NCBI GenBank assembly: GCA_023014485.1 | Contig: JAJOZX010001866.1 | Location: 690,001-754,000 of the forward strand | Direction: 5' to 3' | DNA length: 64,000 bases | From: Bathynomus jamesi | Lineage: Eukaryota > Arthropoda > Malacostraca > Isopoda > Cirolanidae | Part shown: piece by piece, positions 11,801 to 21,453 of the stretch | Numbering within the stretch: position 1 is the first letter of the stretch | Layout: every line of letters starts with the position of its first letter | Translations under genes and position numbers: made by a program | The notes under the pieces: generated by a model | What the model saw: the letters and a program-made list of their open reading frames with translations, nothing else | What the model was told of the DNA's origin: nothing | The model's database searches: none

Positions 11801-12447
11801 TTGAGTGACAGTGAGGCGTTATTTGTTTGTTCATAGCTCAGATTACAAAAAAGATTGAGTGCAGTGTAAATTGTGTGAATGGAAAATGATATGTATGTTT
11901 ACAAATACAAGAACACTTTCTATGACGTCATCCAATGAATCTTTTACAAAAAGAAGTTAATAGTTGACTTCATTCATTAATTAAAATAAACTTTATTCTT
12001 TTCACTCATTATAAATAGTGACATTATAAATATTGAAAATAATGATCGAGTATTTAAATACTAGAAATTCAAGAAAATTTACACCTCAAATGATTCATTC
12101 TTTTGTTTATTCCTTAAAGACAGAATGAAAGTATCCGATTACTCCTAAAAATACTGTACGGATAGATCTCTTTCAGAATGAATCGAGTATTCGTGTTACA
12201 GTAGTACATTGTTTATGGAACATTACGTACGTTGTTAGACGCGTTTCTGTTCATTTCTTGATTTCGTGAAACAGATTTCCCGAGTCTTCAACAACAAATG
12301 ATGTCGCATGAACTGCACCGAGTTTTTCACATGAACCATCCTGTCAATCTCTATTTGGAAGCAAAAGGAGCACGTCAACAACAGTTTTCATGTAGTTCAA
12401 GTCGCTCAACTTTCGTTTGAACTACTTTCTCATTATTATTATTATTA

Positions 12448-12487
<40 letters not shown>

Positions 12488-12660
12488 ATTATTATTATTA
12501 TATTATTATTATTATTTTAGTTTTTATTCTTACATTGTGATTTATCACATAATAATAAGTTACTGTTAGATACATGGTGCTCATTCTATCACTTAACTCA
12601 AAGAAATGTAAGTAAAAAACTAAAAGGAACTATAAATAATTCAGAGATACACGAAAATTA
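11801..12660. other. Spacer with (TTA)n microsatellite
   Basis: The only clear feature is an interrupted (TTA)n tract at about 12433-12515. The rest is AT-rich, unique-looking sequence without frames or repeats I could name. Confidence 0.65.
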
Positions 12661-13345
12661 GTGATGAGAGGACCAGGACATCTTAGAGTGCTAGGGCAGC
12701 CTAAGCCTAGGTCTAGGCCTAGGCTTAGGCTTGTGAAGTTGGCATCAAGCTTGGAACAGTGTATATTTGTTCTGGAAATTTACGTGAAAACCGTATCCTT
12801 CAAACAGTGGCAGCATAAATTTAGTGAACGTTTTGGATTAGGAAACGTTCTCACCAATCCTGGGCTAAGGAAGCTCGTTCAAAGGACTCGAAAAACAGGC
12901 AGTGTTATGAGGCAAAAGCGTAAACGAACATCATCTGCAGTTATGGAAGAGGCAGTCTGTAACGTGCGGGACATAATGCAACGCAGTCCTTCTAGATCAC
13001 TCGGTAAACTGCCCAACAAATAGCCATGGCATTGGGAAGTTGAACCAAAGCAGTAAAACAAATGAAGTTGCACCCATATAAGGTGCATATGGTGCAGAAA
13101 CTACGTTCATTCGACAGTAAAAGGCTGTTCCAGTATTGTCAATGGTTACTTTAAATTACGGAACAGAAGACTGACATCTTAGATATTATGCGTTTTTTTC
13201 GGATGAGGTATAGTTTCACCTCACTGGATATGTGAATGCACAAAACACGCGTATATGGTCCACATGTAACTCACACACTATTCATAAAAACCCCCTTCGT
13301 CCCGAGAAGAAGGGAGTGTGGTGTTTTTTACACAGAATTTTTTCA
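12661..13345 (+). pseudogene. Mariner-like transposase, N-terminal remnant
   Basis: The frame at 12661-13023 includes EQCIFVLEIYVKTVSF and KLVQRTRKTGSVMRQKRKR. This resembles the N-terminal helix-turn-helix region of a mariner-type transposase that recognises its own ends, and SPSRSLGKLP continues it. After a stop at 13021 the homology goes on in other frames through SCTHIRC (about 13068) and SFTSLDM (about 13213) to TRVYGPH (about 13245), a position near the first catalytic Asp. The element then runs into (TA)n at 13362. A short palindrome of CCTAGG units occurs at about 12700-12730. No C-terminal half was found. Confidence 0.65.
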
Positions 13346-13356
13346 GCACCTTGTGT

Positions 13357-13361
<5 letters not shown>

Positions 13362-13430
<69 letters not shown>
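13362..13430. repeat. (TA)n microsatellite
   Basis: TA repeat interrupted once near 13395. It ends the mariner remnant on its left. Confidence 0.95.
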
Positions 13431-13436
<6 letters not shown>

Positions 13437-13730
13437 TGCAATAAGGAAGTTCAATAATATCGCGGTACAGTTATTTAAAACGTTGCTTAATAAATACGCT
13501 ATACTGAAAATGAAAACTTGCCAAATTATGCTAAATACGCGTATATGTCAAAAGAACAGATTTCAGACTTGTCACTTTCGCTGGGCAGATTTACTTCAAC
13601 CCCAGACAAGTTAATGAAAATAATGTATCCAATCTTGACAGCTTTGAATATTTCCAAAATCTATAATTTAATTTATGGTAAATTTGCATGAACACTGCTC
13701 TGCATCACAAGCATCACTATACTTGCGTGT
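13431..13730. other. Spacer, nothing recognised
   Basis: AT-rich DNA between a microsatellite and LINE copy C with no motif I could identify. Confidence 0.55.
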
Positions 13731-13773
13731 GTGTTACTTACTTTTGTTACTTTTGTTGAGTTTGAACGACGGT

Positions 13774-14034
13774 TCAGGATCGACCTGCGGTCGACCCCTC
13801 TGCAGCATCCAGCCTCATTTGCGGGACTTGGTGAAGGAGGGAATTGCTCTCTGATATCCTCCTGCCCTCGTAGCCAGCCACGCATGGCTGGTCAGGGACT
13901 TTGCGCAAGAATCTGTCCAGCTGGTTCTTGAAGTTATTCAGGTCGGTGTGCTGGAGATTCCTCACTTCTTTTGGAAGGACATTGAAAAGCTTTGGGCCCC
14001 GTATTCTGAGGGTATTTTCCATCCTCGTTTTCAT
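13774..14034 (-). pseudogene. LINE C-terminal domain (copy C)
   Basis: This frame carries RIRGPKLFNVLPKEVRNLQH followed by a conserved LDRFLRKVPDQPC tail, the region downstream of the RT thumb. The same block occurs in copy B at about 9830-9960. It is separated from the RT frame only by a small frame change near 14037. No separate function is known to me for this domain. Confidence 0.75.
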
Positions 14035-14040
14035 GGCTCC

Positions 14041-15072
14041 TTATCCCACCGCAGCTGGGACCGTACAAAATCTGCCTCTTCTCTCATTCCAGTTTGTTTC
14101 TATTTCATTTCTGAGGTTAGGGACAGAGCCCTCAAGTATTTTCCATATGTATATTATTGTGTACCGCTCGCGCCTTCTTTCAAGAGAGTAGAGTTCCAGG
14201 GATTGTAGTCGAGACCAGTAGTCTTCACCTTCCGTTTCCTCTATCTTAGACGTAAAGGTCCTTTGTATAGCTTCAATGTTCGCAATGTCTCTTTTTCTGT
14301 GTTGGCTTGTGAGTACTGAGCAATACTCAGTCATTGGTAGGACTAGACTCTTCCATAATTTGTACATGATGTTTGCTTTTCTGCTGCGGAAGCTCCTCCA
14401 GATGATTCCTATTATTTTTCTAGCCGTTGTGATTTTGATTTTATAGTGCTCTCTGAATTCTGCATCCGACGACATTATTACTCCAAGATCCCTGACTTGT
14501 GGATTTGGTGTTATCTGTTTGGCTTGCGGAGTTTTGTACCCTTTTTTCTGTAGCTCTTTGTTATTACTATATCTTAGAAGTTGGGATTTTTCTTCGTTGA
14601 TCTTCATATTGTTGTCTTCTGCCCACTGGAATAATGTTTCAATGTCGTTTTGTAATTTTCTTATGTCATCTTCGTTCAATATTTCCTTACATATCTTTGT
14701 GTCATCTGCGAAGCATGATACAATACTGTCCTTAATATCTGCATCAATATCTGCAATCATTATTATGAACAGCAAGGGAGGTAATATTGTCCCTTGTGGG
14801 ACAGAGCTCACGACTTCCGAGACTTCCGATTTAACTCCGTTTACCACCACTCTTTGCGTTCTTTGCGTCAAGAAATTAAATATCCACCTTCCTCGCTTTC
14901 CAGTAATTCCTGTATCCTTAAGTTTGTGTGCTATGATTCCATGGTCACATTTATCGAAGGCTTTAGCAAAGTCAGTATATATTACATCAATGTTTTGTCC
15001 TCGACACAATGTTCCTAATATTTTCTCCTGGTGTTCTAGTAGCTGTGACAGGCATGATCTACCTGAAACCAT
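14041..15072 (-). pseudogene. LINE reverse transcriptase domain (copy C)
   Basis: An open stretch of 343 codons. It starts in the fingers (SGRSCLSQLLEHQ) and runs through DVIYTDFAKAFDKCDHG (palm A), SSVPQGTILPPLLFIIM, VSCFADDTKICKEI (palm C with both Asp residues), TEYCSVLTSQHRKRDI and a conserved SKIEETEGEDYWSRL block. All catalytic Asp positions I can see are intact, unlike copy B (FAAD). The upstream finger region sits in another frame (15059-15523), so the gene is broken near 15065. Confidence 0.88.
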
Positions 15073-15523
15073 GTTGATTTGGGTTGTATAAGTCTTTTTC
15101 TTGTAGGTAGTAGGTAGTTTTGCCTCTAATTATGCGTTCAAAACACTTTATAAGGTGTGAAGTGAGAGCCACTGGCCGATAATTTTTGGGCATTGCTCTG
15201 TTACCACCCTTAAATAGGGGGGCAATGTTCGCGTTCTTTAAGGGGAGTGGAATTTGTCCTGTGTCGAGTGATTTCCTCCATAGTAAGTATAGCGGTTTTG
15301 CAATACTCTCTTTGCATTTCTTCAGAAATGTGGCACTCCATGTGTCTGGCCCTGGCGCTGAATTGTCTCGCATCTGTGATAAGGCCGTAATTACATATCC
15401 TTCCGTGAACTCGAAGTCCATTAATAGGTTTGTGCCGGGATTTGTTCTTGGTTGATCTGTATCAATGTCGAAAAACTCGTCTGGGTTTTCCACTTCCATT
15501 TCGGACTTAGGGGTGCCAAACAC
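15059..15523 (-). pseudogene. LINE RT N-terminal part (copy C)
   Basis: This 154-codon frame begins with FGTPKSEMEV and contains FTEGYVITALSQMRDNSAPG (the template-binding entry region) and KNYRPVALTSHLIKCFER, then ends at NQHGFR just where the RT frame of 14041-15072 takes over. Together they form one RT interrupted by a frameshift. Confidence 0.85.
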
Positions 15524-15573
15524 AGATTTAAATTGTTCCCTAAGCAGTTCATTTATTTCTTTCGGTCATTTGT

Positions 15574-15631
15574 GTTAAAAACAAGGATATAAAGTGAAAC
15601 AGTAATACAGTAACAGTTAAAATACAAACAC
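15574..15631. other. 58-bp filler copied from a PLE end
   Basis: The sequence is identical over 58 bases to 16575-16632, in the same orientation, about 1 kb away. At 16575 it belongs to a Penelope-type end. Here it interrupts LINE copy C between the NPKYFYTFAKRK block and the finger region, and some LINE sequence is missing at the join. This looks like a templated insertion during break repair. Confidence 0.8.
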
Positions 15632-15639
15632 TGCATTTT

Positions 15640-16345
15640 CCTTTTCGCAAAAGTGTAGAAGTATTTTGGGTTATTTTTTATGTTTTCTGCTACCTTTTTT
15701 TCCTCCTCGTTTGACTTATGTATGAATGTTTGCTTTAGGTCCATTTCTATTTCGCCAAGTTTCCTCTCTAGTTTGAGTCTCTTTGCATCAGTTCTGCATC
15801 TGTGGAGATGTTTTACGGTTTGTCTTCGTTGCCTGAATGGAATCCTGATTTTCCTCTCGAGCTTGCTACGTTTTCTTTCCTGTCTCTCTGAAATATGTTT
15901 CAGTATTATAGGTTTGGTTTCCGTCTCTATTATACATAGTATTTCTTGTGGAGTCTTCTCGTGTAGTAGCAATTCCCAATTTACCTCCTTCATATCTTTA
16001 TTTACGTTTTCCCAATTTACTTTCTTTGAATTTATGTTTAAGCCTTCAAATATTTCATCTGCCTTTCTAGGATGCGTTTTCGGACCTCTGGGTGCGAACT
16101 TCAGTTGTATAGCGATGAGGTTATGGTCGGAGAACTTTGTGGACGTTACTTTTTTATTTATTATTATCTCGTTGTTATTTGTCCAGATTAAATCCAAAAC
16201 GTTCTCCTTTCTCGTGGCTTCACCGATTTCCTGGGTAAGGGCGTAATGTTCCATAATATCTAATAGCATTGTTGCTTGGGCTCTGTCATCTTCAGTAATG
16301 TTGCCATGAAACTTCCCAACATATATAACTTCGTCATTTTTTTTC
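15640..16345 (-). pseudogene. LINE endonuclease C-terminus and linker (copy C)
   Basis: In frame on the minus strand: ENVLDLIWTNNNEIIINKK, then SDHNLIAIQL (the SDH motif of the endonuclease active site), then a Lys/Arg-rich linker with ISERQERKRSKLERKIR and NNPKYFYTFAKRK. The N-terminal half of the endonuclease is lost at about 16350. Confidence 0.75.
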
Positions 16346-16402
16346 CCTGATATGAATGTGTGTATATATATATATATACACACATATACACCATGATATG
16401 AA

Positions 16403-16434
<32 letters not shown>

Positions 16435-16440
16435 GTGGCG

Positions 16441-16635
16441 ACAGAATCATTCTCAGGGAACCAAAGTCTAATAAGGAGCAAGAAGACCAAGACGATGGCT
16501 GCAAACATTTATTACAGACGTTTCGACCCCGAGTGAGGGTCATCATCAGTGAAATACTGAATGAGAAAATAAAAGTTAAAAACAAGGATATAAAGTGAAA
16601 CAGTAATACAGTAACAGTTAAAATACAAACACAAT
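16441..16635 (-). mobile_element. Penelope-type end, family 3 (inverted copy)
   Basis: Read on the minus strand this is the 3' terminal part of a PLE. It contains a hammerhead-like core and ends with the complement of GGCGACAGAATCATTCTCAG next to (TA)n. The same sequence, diverged and in plus orientation, lies at 18935-19100. The two copies flank the family 1 PLE, which suggests that the family 1 element inserted into a family 3 element. Confidence 0.7.
16508..16556 (-). ncRNA. Hammerhead-ribozyme-like motif (PLE family 3)
   Basis: Minus strand order: stem I half ATTTCA, CTGATGA (16549-16543), an extra T, GACCC, loop, GGGTC, GAA, ACGT, C, then TGTAAT. Stem II is five perfect pairs (GACCC/GGGTC). 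Stem III is the four-base palindrome ACGT without a loop, and the predicted cleavage triplet is GTC after 16517. Stem I pairs with one mismatch. This is the best hammerhead core in the window by comparison with the known consensus. Confidence 0.6.

Positions 16636-16636
<1 letters not shown>

Positions 16637-16682
<46 letters not shown>
16637..16682. repeat. (TA)n microsatellite
   Basis: A pure TA run lying exactly between the family 3 and family 1 PLE ends. Confidence 0.95.
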
Positions 16683-16687
<5 letters not shown>

Positions 16688-16759
16688 ATTATTTCACGAA
16701 AGTAACACGTGAAAAATATTATGATGAATAAAACCACGAAGGAAAGGAAACACAAAACG

Positions 16760-16799
16760 GTGCTCAAGCGCTTTCGTCTAATGACATCCTCAGGAACAC
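16760..16799 (-). ncRNA. Hammerhead-like motif (PLE family 1, left end)
   Basis: Inverted twin of the motif at 18458-18497, with identical core: GTGTTC, CTGAGGA, extra T, GTC/GAC stem II, GAA, AGCGCT, T, GAGCAC. It lies at the 5' side of PLE 1 and would be read only from antisense transcripts. Confidence 0.5.
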
Positions 16800-16881
16800 T
16801 GAAATACATAAAAGGTTACGGCCTATATATAGGTTACAGAAAGAGAAAAAAAATATAAATAAATAACATACATACACACAA

Positions 16882-16912
<31 letters not shown>

Positions 16913-16931
16913 TATCTACACACATACACTA

Positions 16932-18050
16932 CCTTCACACATTGTTTTGGAACTTATTAAGCTTTGCATTAAAGACTGTAAATTCACTTTCAATAACGAG
17001 TATTATCAACAAGTGTTTGGGATGGCCATGGGCAACCCCTTATCGCCCTCCTCTCCAATATTTATATGGAGTTTTTCGAAATTACTTACATTCCGAGAAT
17101 CCTGGGGTTGGCATCCTTGGTTGCGGTACGTCGACGATATTTTGTGTATCTGGCCCATGAATCGTGACCTGGATAACTTCCTCCTTCAGTTAAATGATCA
17201 AGTCCCCTCCATTAAGTTTACTTTAGAAGTGGAACAAGACAAGTCAATCCCATTTTTGGATGTGCGTGTACATAGGGAAAGCCCAGGTTTTAAGTTTAGT
17301 ATCTATCGGAAAACAACAAACAACTTGTCCTACGTACACTTTTACTCGGGACATGACACCCCCACTAAGAAGGCCATTTTTTCATCAATGTTTCTCCGCG
17401 CCCTTAGGATCGCCAGTCCGGAATACATCGATGCCGAATTGGAAAAAATCAACGGTATTGGAAGTGATCTGTGTTACCCATCTGCGTTTATGGAATCTTG
17501 TCTCAACAAGGCAAAACGAACTTTCTATCGTGTCAATAATAACACTCGTACTTTGTCAAAAAATATTTTAGTACTTCCATTTTTCCCGGGCTTTTTAGGC
17601 ATTGCTAATGTACTTAAACTTTTGGATATTAATGTAGTATTTTCATATAACAATATTGTGAAAAATATCATAGTAAAAAATAGCCCTACCAATAATTCAG
17701 GCATTATCTATAAAATTGGGTGTAAACAATGTGATTCCTTTTACATAGGTCAGACGGGAAAGGATTTGCACACACGTATAAAACAGCATCAATATTCCGT
17801 CAGAACAGGACAGTTGTCCAGTGCTCTTTTTGTCCATTTGTCAGAGTTATCCCACTGTATTGATTGGAATAATGCTTCAGTTTTATTTCATTCGAGCAAC
17901 ATTGTCAATAGAAATATTCTTGAGTCTGCCATTATTCAACTTTCAAATAACTTCAACATAAGCAAAGGTCTTTTTCAACTCGATCCTGTTGTTTTGAATT
18001 CCTTCAAAACAAACCTAGATAAAAAGGGTAGGACACTTAATCTTTGGTAA
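16932..18050 (+). CDS. Penelope RT/GIY-YIG endonuclease, 5'-truncated
   Basis: The frame is open from about 16930 to the TAA at 18050 and has no ATG near its start; the first residues align with the middle of the RT in the PLE at 32.3 kb. It contains VFGMAMGNPLSP, LRYVDDILCIWP (catalytic Asp pair) and SIPFLDVRVHR, then a linker, then the GIY-YIG nuclease: IIYKIGCKQCDSFYIGQTGK with LHTRIKQH, keeping the Tyr pair and the Arg. The C-terminus ends KKGRTLNLW. The uninterrupted 370 codons suggest a fairly recent copy. The upstream RT fingers and the catalytic palm A Asp are missing, so it should not be active alone. Confidence 0.88.
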   Translation, partial: PSHIVLELIKLCIKDCKFTFNNEYYQQVFGMAMGNPLSPSSPIFIWSFSKLLTFRESWGWHPWLRYVDDILCIWPMNRDLDNFLLQLNDQVPSIKFTLEVEQDKSIPFLDVRVHRESPGFKFSIYRKTTNNLSYVHFYSGHDTPTKKAIFSSMFLRALRIASPEYIDAELEKINGIGSDLCYPSAFMESCLNKAKRTFYRVNNNTRTLSKNILVLPFFPGFLGIANVLKLLDINVVFSYNNIVKNIIVKNSPTNNSGIIYKIGCKQCDSFYIGQTGKDLHTRIKQHQYSVRTGQLSSALFVHLSELSHCIDWNNASVLFHSSNIVNRNILESAIIQLSNNFNISKGLFQLDPVVLNSFKTNLDKKGRTLNLW

Positions 18051-18266
18051 ACTTGTAAGCTACTTTATTAACTTTTAATCTTCAATTTATTTTTATATAT
18101 ATCGAAACTTGACTCTAAAAAGGCAAAGTGTTAAACCCGGGCGTATCTCCAGTATAAATTTGTATTATTTTTATAACTCATTTGATCTTGTGCTAAAAAT
18201 CGATATGCCTCTTTGTTAATCCTCTAATCCTTAATTTTTAAGTTTTATTTTTACTTCTCCGTTTAT

Positions 18267-18269
<3 letters not shown>

Positions 18270-18331
<62 letters not shown>
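18270..18331. repeat. (TA)n microsatellite
   Basis: A TA run inside PLE 1, between the ORF with its 3' UTR and the terminal segment. Confidence 0.95.
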
Positions 18332-18335
<4 letters not shown>

Positions 18336-18457
18336 ATGTGTGTAGATATGTATGTGTATATATATTTATATATGTTTGTGTGTATGTATGTTATTTATTT
18401 ATATTTTTTTTCTCTTTCTGTAACCTATATATAGGCCGTAACCTTTTATGTATTTCA

Positions 18458-18497
18458 GTGTTCCTGAGGATGTCATTAGACGAAAGCGCTTGAGCAC
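18458..18497 (+). ncRNA. Hammerhead-like motif (PLE family 1, right end)
   Basis: Order: GTGTTC (18458-18463), CTGAGGA (18464-18470), extra T, GTC, loop ATTA, GAC, GAA, AGCGCT, T, GAGCAC (18492-18497). Stem I GTGTTC/GAGCAC pairs over six positions with one G-U. Stem II is three pairs. Stem III AGCGCT is a palindrome with no loop, so a stable fold would need two copies in trans. Predicted cleavage is after 18491. Confidence 0.55.
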
Positions 18498-18535
18498 CGT
18501 TTTGTGTTTCCTTTCCTTCGTGGTTTTATTCATCA

Positions 18536-18536
<1 letters not shown>

Positions 18537-18580
<44 letters not shown>
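18537..18580. repeat. (TA)n microsatellite
   Basis: A TA run bounding PLE 1 on its right. Confidence 0.95.
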
Positions 18581-18585
<5 letters not shown>

Positions 18586-18594
18586 TATAATAAG

Positions 18595-18868
18595 AGATTA
18601 CCCAAAGTGGACATGATCAGCGATCAAAGGCAATGGAAGGAATGTCCAGAAAAATCTTCCCACTCTACCGAACTTGACAGAAAAATCATTGAGTTGTTAT
18701 ACATTAAGAATCTGACCCCTTCCTTAAATGCACAAAATTTATCCATTAAATTATTCACTCTATAGACCACCAACCAACTGCTTTCTGCCCCCTTTTCTCT
18801 TGCTGCTAATTTTTTCTGGTCATCCTTCCATTGCCTTTGATCTGTGATCATGTTCACTTTTGGTAAGC

Positions 18869-18870
<2 letters not shown>
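18595..18870 (+). mobile_element. Penelope C-terminal fragment with inverted repeat
   Basis: Inverted arms (about 18605-18660 and 18812-18865) share CATGATCA and AAAGGCAATGGAAGGA. In between, on the plus strand, LDRKIIELLYIKNLTPSLNA followed by LSIKLFTL and a stop looks like the C-terminal end of a PLE ORF, the part after the GIY-YIG domain. It lies between family 1 and family 3 PLE ends and may be the remaining body of the family 3 element. Confidence 0.6.
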
Positions 18871-18934
<64 letters not shown>

Positions 18935-18940
<6 letters not shown>

Positions 18941-19100
18941 GTTTATCTTTTAACTGTCTTTATATTACTGTTTCACTTTATAACTTTGTTTTTAACTTTT
19001 ATTTTGTCATTCAGCATTTCACTGATGATGACCACTCACTCGGGATCGAAACGTTTGTAATAAATGTTTGGAGCCATCTCGTCTTGGTCTTCTTATTCTT
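18935..19100 (+). mobile_element. Penelope-type end, family 3 (direct copy)
   Basis: Counterpart of 16441-16635 in the opposite orientation. It carries a decayed hammerhead core at 19016-19068: CTGATGA, extra T, GACCA, GGATC, GAAACGTT. Two stem II changes and loss of the GTC triplet suggest that it is inactive. A (TA)n tract at 18871-18933 precedes it. Confidence 0.65.
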
Positions 19101-19297
19101 ATATACAGTATATATACCATGATGTAGGACTCGAGCCCGGTCACTTGATAATCTCTTTAGAATCGTTATTCCTGAATGTGAAATACAGAGTTTAGGAATT
19201 AGGCATTACACAATAGTGAATACGCGCAAAAATTGCATATGGTCTCGGTCTCGGTCTCGTCTCGGCCATGGTGGTCTTAACTACATCACTGATATAA

Positions 19298-21025
19298 CTG
19301 TCTCTCCGCAAAAAATGACCATCTTTGTCACCAGGAAACCAAAATTACAGTTCCAAGGGTAACTAAATGAAACAGAAATCATATTAAACATTTTATATTC
19401 TTAAAAGAGAAATAGTTTATTTAAATCGGATGAGCTGTCTTTTGACAAATTCAACTTCAACAATAGTTGTTAAAAAATAAAGTTGACAATACAAAAGTAA
19501 AAAATTGTTAAATTCACGTCACTGAATAGTCAAATCGTAATTTTACGGTCAATTTTGGGATCACTCGTCGATTCAGGGTAGACCTGTTGGTAGGCTAGTT
19601 GGTGCATTGCTATGGGTGTAAAGGACTAAGTTAGACAGATTAATAAGGGAAGTACTCCTACGCCTAGAGGATATTGCCGTCACAGCAATCAGCTTTGATT
19701 TGGCAGGGAACGGAGGAAGTTTGTTAATTTTGTTATTTCGTGTTAGTTGTTATGACACATTTAACTGAGGAAAACAAAACTGCTATCAAACTTCTTTACA
19801 AAGGAAAAGGTTTCGGTGTTAAAAGAATAGTAAAACAGTATCCTAATTGACATTGGTCTGTACGTACGTCTGTACGTGTGTCACATTTGCGGCAAACAAT
19901 GAATCTGTAAGTGAACTCGTATGCAGCCAAGAAGACAAGCCAGATTCAAGTTTGAGTGAACGGAGAATTGCAGAAAAAGTTCAGTGCATCGAATTGCAAA
20001 AAAAGGCCTTGGTCTAAAATCATTTAAGTGATTCCAAGTGCATCGCATATCTGAACATTCTGAACATATCTGAAAGGCCCAATGATGCTGTCGACTGCTT
20101 CGCCGTTTGAGATTAAGGTTTAGCTCAAAGGTTTACACTGTTGAGCATCCTCGGAATACGCAAAACGATAGGGTATACGCTAATGTAAGATAAAAAAAAA
20201 GACATCAAATAAAAGGAGGCTCCTCCGAGAGAGACATCACTTCAGTCAGTCTGTAATGGTTTCTGTTGGTGTTTCTCTTTTAGAAAAAACATCCCTTGTC
20301 TTCGTCGACAAATGTATGAAAATTGATTCAAAACATTACTGTGACGATAGCTTGAGTAAGATGTTGCCTGAAATTGAAAGTTACGGTGAGAATTATGTTT
20401 TTCAGCAAGATTGTACACCACTTTTTTTTTGTGCAGGAAGGAGGGGCCATGGGCAAATGCCCCCACAGAAGAAGAAGAGAGCCAAACTCAAGGTCTGGGG
20501 TTTGCATACTTGCAAGAACAATGTCCAAATTTCATCGTGCCAGAAGATTGGCCACCAAATAATCTGGATTTAAATCCCGTCGACTATTTCATATCGAAAT
20601 GTTTAGTTGACTAAGTGTACAGACAAATTATTCAGGATGTCAGTCAACTTCGAGAGTGCATTTTTACAGCACAAAACACCATTTCTACAACAGTTCGCCA
20701 GTGGCGCACAAGGCTACAATTGGTAATTGATAATAATGGAGGACACATTGCACATATGCTGCCTTAAGGCTTTATTCAATTTGGCTTTGTTAATTGTAAA
20801 CTTTAATGTTCAGATAAGTCTCTAATTAACTTCCTTGTCAACTTTATTTTTTAACAATTATTGTTTAAGTTCAATTTGTAAAGAGAATACTCATCTGATT
20901 TAAATAAACTACCTCTCAATTTGAGAACAACATGAAGGGTTTAATATGATTTCTGTTTCATTTAGTTACCCTTAGAACTATGATTTTGTTTTCCCATGAC
21001 AAAAATGACAACTTTTTTGTGACAG
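19298..21025 (+). mobile_element. Tc1/mariner element with ~200-bp inverted ends
   Basis: The left end starts CTGTCTCTCCGC and the right end read inward starts CTGTCACAAAAAAG. Similarity between the two ends goes on for about 200 bases, with GGGTAACTAAATGAAACAG near each end, so these are long terminal repeats of the inverted kind. The transposase is on the plus strand: MTHLTEENKTAIKLLYKGKG at 19752, then frames with stops, MVSVGVSLLEKTS at 20256, NYVFQQDCTP (second catalytic Asp, about 20393-20420), WPPNNLDLNPVDYF (third, about 20560) and a C-terminal tail to 20765. A Jockey 3' fragment interrupts it at 20422. The element is dead. Confidence 0.8.
20422..20504 (-). mobile_element. Jockey 3' tail inserted in transposase
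   Basis: About 83 bp beginning with poly(T) on the plus strand, then GTGCAGGAAGGAGGGGCCA and AGAGCCAAACTCAAGGTC. Read on the minus strand it matches the last 80 bases of the Jockey copies at 3.9 and 53.0 kb, ending in poly(A). It splits the catalytic region of the Tc1/mariner transposase between the QDC and WPP blocks. It is an extremely 5'-truncated LINE insertion. Confidence 0.8.
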
Positions 21026-21026
21026 T

Positions 21027-21453
21027 ACCTTTCAACCTTTCAGATATTCCGTGCGGTGATTCCTCATTTCACAGAGGTTAAGCTTGTTGCCCCTCCTCTT
21101 GAGTTGACCTAATAGAATAAAGAGTTGGTTTCTTGCGCTCTCCACTTCACATAGCCAGGTACTCCCGGATCATCTGGAATTGTTCTGAGTCAGGTGTCTA
21201 GTCTTTTTTTTGAAGATATCCACTGCTACACCACTCGTGTTCCTTAGTTCCTTGGACAGCTAGTTGAATAGTCTTGGTCCTCTCACAACAAAACTAGCTT
21301 CCTTTAAGGTTGATGATATTCCGTGTCTAGCCTTTAATTCGGAAAAATGACACATTCTTCCATCCCTACTTTTCACTGTTGTTTGAGTAGTTATAGGGTT
21401 CAAAGTAAGATTAGGGACTAGTTCCTCCATTATTTTCCAAATGTGCACAGATA
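21027..21453 (-). mobile_element. CR1/L2-like LINE 3' fragment
   Basis: The minus strand matches the 3' region of LINE copy A, including FSELKARHGISSTLKEASFV. It ends with CTGAAAGGTTGAAAGG, a two-unit terminal repeat seen also at 48.7, 60.2 and 61.0 kb. The sequence GAGGTTAAGCTTGTTGC (plus strand, about 21078-21094) is the SINE-like tail segment. It abuts the Tc1/mariner right end directly. Confidence 0.8.

Larger units (their letters stand above)
13731..16350 (-). mobile_element. CR1/L2-like LINE, copy C (longest copy)
   Basis: A leftward LINE keeping the end of the endonuclease (15640-16345), the RT (14041-15523), the C-terminal domain (13774-14034) and a repeat-type tail on the left (13731-13756, plus-strand unit close to TTACTTTTGTT). 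The order and spacing fit one element. Breaks are a frameshift near 15065, another near 14037, and a gap at 15574-15631 filled by a 58-bp insert copied from a nearby PLE end. The 5' end is truncated at about 16350, where TGATATGAATGTGTGT occurs and then recurs at about 16394. Copy B is the same family. Confidence 0.85.
16683..18536 (+). mobile_element. Penelope-like element 1 with inverted ends
   Basis: A 1.85-kb PLE. The left 16683-16920 is an inverted copy of the right 18330-18536; both include CACGAAGGAAAGGAAACAC or its complement, a hammerhead-like core, and an AGAGAAAAAAAATATAAAT-like stretch. Between them lies an ORF with the second part of the RT and a GIY-YIG endonuclease. The RT N-terminal part is missing, so the inverted end joins an already truncated body. 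(TA)n tracts lie on both outer sides and at 18270-18331 inside. PLEs copy RNA by target-primed synthesis. This copy lacks the start of the RT. Confidence 0.85.
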
